Assembly: GCA_963792875.1 (NCBI GenBank)
Contig: CAWBXV010000002.1
Coordinates: forward strand, 62,001 to 126,000
Direction: 5' to 3'
From: JAHEGP01 sp963792875
GTDB lineage: Bacteria; Pseudomonadota; Gammaproteobacteria; Pseudomonadales; JAHEGP01
Length of the DNA stretch: 64,000 nt
Made by a program: the position numbers and the translations under genes. A model generated the notes under the pieces. That model saw nothing but the letters and a program-made list of their open reading frames with translations. It did not search any database and was not told the DNA's origin. Positions 60,785 through 64,000 of this stretch are shown in pieces (the first letter of the stretch is position 1; each line of letters starts with the position of its first letter).

Positions 60785-61393
60785 ATGTTCGTGGTCGGCT
60801 TGACGGGCGGCATCGGCAGCGGCAAAACCGCGGCTTCCGATCGCTTTGCATCGCACGGCATCACCGTGGTCGATGGCGACGTGGTCGCCCGCCAGGTAGT
60901 CGAGCCCGGCACTGAGGCGCTGCGGAAGATCATCGCCAAATTCGGCCCCGGCATACTGCAGGCCAACGGCCAACTCGACCGCGCCAGCTTGCGTGAATGG
61001 GTGTTCTCTCAACCCGACGACCGTCTTTGGCTGGAGGCGCTGTTACACCCGCTGATCGGCGAGGAGGTGATCGCTCAACTCAACGCCGCCAGCAGCCCTT
61101 ACGCCGTGCTGGTTTCACCCCTGCTGGTCGATGCCGGTCAGACGGCGTTGTGCGATCGCGTACTGGTGGTGGACGTGCCGGAGCAGGTGCAGATCGAGCG
61201 CACCTGCCGCCGGGACGACAACTCCGAAGAGCTGGTCAAACAGATCATCGCGGCCCAGACCAGCCGCGAGCGCAGGCTGGCGGCAGCGACCGAGGTACTG
61301 GACAACACCGGCACGCTGGAAGACCTCCAGCGCCGGGTGGACGAGCTGCACGAGCGCTACCTGCAACTGGCCAGCGCCAAACGTGGAACCTAG
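60785..61393 (+). CDS. coaE: Dephospho-CoA kinase
   Basis: A 202-residue kinase catalysing the last step of coenzyme A biosynthesis. The P-loop GLTGGIGSGKT is at the N-terminus, VVDGDVVARQVVEPG carries the conserved Asp, and QIIAAQTSRERRLAAATEVLDNTG is the lid/C-terminal block. ATG 60785 has GGAGG eight bases upstream, which decides the start over the ATG at 60770. It lies in the usual pilD-coaE-yacG order. Confidence 0.96.
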   Translation: MFVVGLTGGIGSGKTAASDRFASHGITVVDGDVVARQVVEPGTEALRKIIAKFGPGILQANGQLDRASLREWVFSQPDDRLWLEALLHPLIGEEVIAQLNAASSPYAVLVSPLLVDAGQTALCDRVLVVDVPEQVQIERTCRRDDNSEELVKQIIAAQTSRERRLAAATEVLDNTGTLEDLQRRVDELHERYLQLASAKRGT

Positions 61394-61536
61394 CAAGCGC
61401 CGTTGACCGCGGTGATTTTCATCAGCGCATTGCCGTCAACGGAGACCGTGCCTTTTTCTCGATCACCGGCAGGGTGAACGCTCGTCACCCGACCCGCGTG
61501 ATCGGATTGTGGCAATATCCGGGAAGACACCGCTCA

Positions 61537-61821
61537 ATGAACCGACCGATCAACCTCAGGCAGGCGCATCCACCCGCCGATCGCCAGCCCGACCAGCAAG
61601 GCTCAGCACTGGCCGGTGAAGCGCCGACGCCCGCAAGGCGCGGCGTCCTGCTGGTCAAGTGCCCGACCTGCGGCCAGCAGCTGCCGTGGAGCGAGCGCAA
61701 TGCGTACCGGCCGTTCTGCTCCAGCCGCTGCCAGGACAGTGATTTTATCGCCTGGGCAGAGCAACGGCAGTTCATACCCGGCGATGTGGACTACGATGAT
61801 CCGTTGCCGGGGGACGTTTGA
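61537..61821 (+). CDS. yacG: DNA gyrase inhibitor YacG
   Basis: A 94-residue zinc protein. The four ligands are in VKCPTCGQQLPW and YRPFCSSRCQDSDF (CxxC...CxxxC), followed by an acidic tail, as in YacG. It binds GyrB and blocks DNA binding. The N-terminal 40 residues before the zinc motif are longer than in E. coli YacG and may be partly untranslated; ATG 61537 is the only ATG in the region. It follows coaE. Confidence 0.9.
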   Translation: MNRPINLRQAHPPADRQPDQQGSALAGEAPTPARRGVLLVKCPTCGQQLPWSERNAYRPFCSSRCQDSDFIAWAEQRQFIPGDVDYDDPLPGDV

Positions 61822-61848
61822 GCCGCGGCAGCCAACGGCAGGCAAGCA

Positions 61849-62265
61849 TCAATCCGGCGACAGCCGCCGCAACTGGTCGATCACGGCTTGATTGGCGGCG
61901 GGGAACCGCAGCCCGTCGAGTGCAGCCATCGCTACCCAATTGATGACCTGGCCCTCACCGCCATGCGGCTCACCGGCATACTGATCCACCCGCCACACAT
62001 CGAGCAGAACGGACCGGTCTCCGTAGTCATGCTCAAGCTGCATGAAGGGCCCGGCTGCCAGCACCCGGATGCCGAGTTCTTCCCTCAACTCCCTGGCCAG
62101 CGCCTCGCTCGCGGCCTCCCCGGACTCCACCTTGCCACCGGGAAATTCCCACAGGCCGCCCTGGTGGGCGTGGTCGGGCCTTTGCGCCACCAGCACGTGA
62201 CCATCAGCGGCGCGCGCGAGCACGCCGACGACGACGTGGATGCGCGGCCGCTCTGCGGCGCTCAG
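61849..62265 (-). CDS. mutT: 8-oxo-dGTP diphosphatase (MutT)
   Basis: A 138-residue Nudix hydrolase. The Nudix box GKVESGEAASEALARELREELGI follows the pattern GX5EX7REUXEEXGU. LWEFPGGKVE and RFPAANQAVIDQLRRL are also MutT-like. It removes oxidised dGTP. No ATG, GTG or TTG lies upstream of the first strand; GTG 62223 would cut into it. CTG 62265, overlapping the argJ stop (CTGA), gives the natural N-terminus RPRIHVVVGVLARAADG, so I use it. Confidence 0.85.
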   Translation of the reverse strand: MSAAERPRIHVVVGVLARAADGHVLVAQRPDHAHQGGLWEFPGGKVESGEAASEALARELREELGIRVLAAGPFMQLEHDYGDRSVLLDVWRVDQYAGEPHGGEGQVINWVAMAALDGLRFPAANQAVIDQLRRLSPD

Positions 62266-63473
62266 CTGCGATACTCCGCGTTGATGCGAATGTACTCATG
62301 CGACAGGTCGGTGGTCCACACCGTCTCCACGGCATCGCCCCGGCCCAGCTCGATGTCCACCCGCAGCGTATCCTGCTGCATGGCGGCAGTTCCGGCCTCT
62401 TCGGTGTAGCTTGGGGCCCTCCCCCCGGCCGATGCGATGAGCACATCGTTGATCGACAGGCGCACCCGATCAATGTCCAGATCGACCAGACCGGCGCGCC
62501 CGATCGCAGCGAGAATGCGCCCCCAGTTGGCATCCGCAGCATAGCAGGCGGTCTTGACCAGCGGTGACTCGGCCACGGCATAGGCGACCGCCAGGCATTC
62601 ACGGGGCTCGATCCCGCCGCTCACCCTGACGGCGATGAAGCGCGTGGCACCTTCGCCGTCGGCCACGATGGCCTGGGCCAGTTCCTGGCAGACCTCGGTC
62701 ACGGCACGCGCGAAATCCTCCCAGCCCGCCGCGCCAGGAGCAAGCTCGATGCCCGTGCCGGTGGCCGCCAGTACCGCGGCGTCGTTGGTCGAGGTATCCC
62801 CATCGATCGTGATGCGATTGAACGAACAGTCCACCGCGCTCTGCAGCAGGGTTTGCAGGTCAGCGCGCTTGACCCTGGCGTCCGTGGCGACATAGGCCAG
62901 CATGGTCGCCATGTTCGGCTTGATCATGCCCGCCCCCTTGGCGATACCGGTGACGGTCACCTTGCCACCGGCAACAGCGAGCTGGCGGGTGGCGCCCTTG
63001 GGGCGCGTATCAGTGGTGAGAATGGCCCGCGCCGCTGCCGCCCAGCCATCCTCAACCAGGCCGGCCATCGCGTCCGGCAGGGCACCCGTTATTTTCTGTA
63101 CAGGCAGGCTCTGGCCGATGACGCCCGTCGAGAAAGGCAACACCTGCGCAACATCGACGCCCGCCTGGGCCGCCACCGCCGCGCAGCAGGCCGCAGCATC
63201 GGCGATACCCGGCTCGCCGGTACCGGCGTTGGCGTTGCCGGTGTTGACCAGCAGCAGCCGCGGCCGTGCCAAAGCGAGATGCCGCTTGGCCACGATCACC
63301 GGCGCGGCGCAGAAGGCATTGGTGGTGAACACAGCAGCCACCTCAGACCCCGGCGCGAGCTCGAGCAGTACCACATCCATGCGGCCTGCGACCTTGATGC
63401 CGGCACTGGCCACCGCCAGACGCACACCGCTGACCGCAGCCAGCTCTGGAAGAACGCCATCACCGACGGCCAT
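62262..63473 (-). CDS. argJ: Bifunctional ornithine acetyltransferase/N-acetylglutamate synthase
   Basis: A 403-residue ArgJ. The self-cleavage Ala-Thr pair lies in KGAGMIKPNMATMLAYVATD, generating the alpha and beta chains with an N-terminal nucleophilic Thr. Conserved NTGNANAGTG and DGDTSTND surround the active site. The enzyme transfers the acetyl group from N-acetylornithine to glutamate in arginine synthesis. ATG 63473 (MAVGDGVLPELAAV) is the family-like start. It is the middle gene of the leftward secA-argJ-mutT series. Confidence 0.95.
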   Translation of the reverse strand: MAVGDGVLPELAAVSGVRLAVASAGIKVAGRMDVVLLELAPGSEVAAVFTTNAFCAAPVIVAKRHLALARPRLLLVNTGNANAGTGEPGIADAAACCAAVAAQAGVDVAQVLPFSTGVIGQSLPVQKITGALPDAMAGLVEDGWAAAARAILTTDTRPKGATRQLAVAGGKVTVTGIAKGAGMIKPNMATMLAYVATDARVKRADLQTLLQSAVDCSFNRITIDGDTSTNDAAVLAATGTGIELAPGAAGWEDFARAVTEVCQELAQAIVADGEGATRFIAVRVSGGIEPRECLAVAYAVAESPLVKTACYAADANWGRILAAIGRAGLVDLDIDRVRLSINDVLIASAGGRAPSYTEEAGTAAMQQDTLRVDIELGRGDAVETVWTTDLSHEYIRINAEYRS

Positions 63474-63486
63474 GCTCAAAACCTCG

Positions 63487-64000
63487 TCAGAGTTTCCCGT
63501 GACATTGCTTGTACTTCTTGCCGGAGCCACAGGGGCAGGGGTCGTTGCGACCCACCTTGGGCTGGTCGCGCACGAACGGTTGTGCCATGCCTGCGCCATC
63601 ATCCGCCTGGGCCGCCCGCTGCTCGGGTGGCTCCAGCTGCTCCAACGACGAAACCTCCTCGTGCTGCATGCGGGCCATGGCCTGCTGCCGCGCCGCCTCC
63701 TGCTGGCGCCGCTGCTCGAGCGCTTCGGCATCTTCCATGCGGATCTGCACCTTGGAGAGGAAGGACACGACCTGCTGCTTGAAGCTCTCGAGCATGCTCT
63801 CGAAGAGTGCGAAGGATTCCCGCTTGTATTCCTGCTTGGGGTTCTTCTGGGCGTACGCGCGCAGATGGATGCCCTGGCGCAGGTGATCCATCGTCGCCAG
63901 GTGCTCCTTCCACAGCTGGTCGAGAACCTGCAGCATGATCTGCTTCTCGAACATGCGCATATCCGCGCCCACCAGCTCGGACTTCTCCCGATAGGCCTGC
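63487..64000 (-). CDS. secA: C-terminal part of the preprotein translocase ATPase SecA
   Basis: Only the last ~170 residues are in the window; the gene runs off the right edge. Seen are the helical scaffold end (QVLDQLWKEHLATMDHLRQGIHLRAYAQKNPKQEYK) and the C-terminal zinc-binding tail RNDPCPCGSGKKYKQCHG, which binds SecB and phospholipids. A Gln/Glu/Ala-rich linker joins the two. argJ starts 13 nt after its stop. Confidence 0.96.
   Translation of the reverse strand, partial: QAYREKSELVGADMRMFEKQIMLQVLDQLWKEHLATMDHLRQGIHLRAYAQKNPKQEYKRESFALFESMLESFKQQVVSFLSKVQIRMEDAEALEQRRQQEAARQQAMARMQHEEVSSLEQLEPPEQRAAQADDGAGMAQPFVRDQPKVGRNDPCPCGSGKKYKQCHGKL

Noticed and set aside
1..64000. CRISPR array, insertion sequence, prophage, tRNA or rRNA genes
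   Set aside because: Reading through the gaps between genes I saw no regularly spaced repeats, transposase or integrase motifs, cloverleaf-like sequences or rRNA signatures.

Overview
This is a GC-rich gammaproteobacterial chromosome segment. The run pilB-pilC-pilD-coaE-yacG followed by mutT-argJ-secA is the arrangement seen in Pseudomonas-like gammaproteobacteria. Placement in a marine group such as the Halieaceae/Cellvibrionales is my inference from gene content, not shown by any marker gene here. No rRNA, tRNA, CRISPR array, transposase or phage gene was seen.

Region 1 (1-3258) holds the end of an old-yellow-enzyme-type oxidoreductase, a cytochrome b561, a YceI protein and an MltF-like lytic transglycosylase. 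Region 2 (3255-22332) is an aryl polyene (APE/xanthomonadin-type) pigment cluster. It has a phosphopantetheinyl transferase, a flavin-dependent halogenase-like protein, a leftward operon (5511-12133: dehydratase, chain-length factor, ketosynthase, acyltransferase, hotdog protein, AMP ligase, membrane protein, acyl carrier protein, methyltransferase) and a rightward operon (12292-22332: XanB2/FkbO-like chorismatase, acyltransferase, second carrier protein, hotdog protein, glycosyltransferase, thioesterase, LolA-like carrier, MMPL exporter, lipoprotein, dehydratase, ketoreductase, ketosynthase). The inferred logic is chorismate to hydroxybenzoate, activation on a carrier protein, iterative type II polyene synthesis, ring tailoring, lipid attachment and export to the outer membrane. 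Two rightward genes (thioesterase, lipoprotein) have broken reading frames.

Region 3 (22334-38260) is mixed: msrA, an FAD oxidoreductase, htpX, an SOS-response peptidase, an FHA protein, a cupin, a receiver protein with coiled coil and membrane anchor, and a fatty/alicyclic acyl-CoA catabolic block (two acyl-CoA dehydrogenases, a DUF35 OB-fold protein, a lipid-transfer-type thiolase, a VOC protein, an SDR). These are followed by an M15 dipeptidase, an epimerase, an LPS-type kinase and djlA.

Region 4 (38522-56564) is a surface-polysaccharide locus: an ArnT-like transferase, several glycosyltransferases, two methyltransferases, a Wzx-like flippase with a frameshift, an O-antigen-ligase-like protein and a GumD/WcaJ-type priming transferase. 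Part of it (about 42.6-45.9 kb) is visibly AT-richer. Embedded at 50154-53485 is the most interesting unit: a helix-only type IV pilin of 62 residues, a separate small secreted protein that looks like a detached pilin head, and an ABC transporter trio resembling Myxococcus PilGHI. It is preceded by a sigma-54 promoter. This resembles the split PilA-N/PilA-C arrangement of Geobacter. Region 5 (56911-64000) holds pilB, pilC, pilD and housekeeping genes, ending inside secA.
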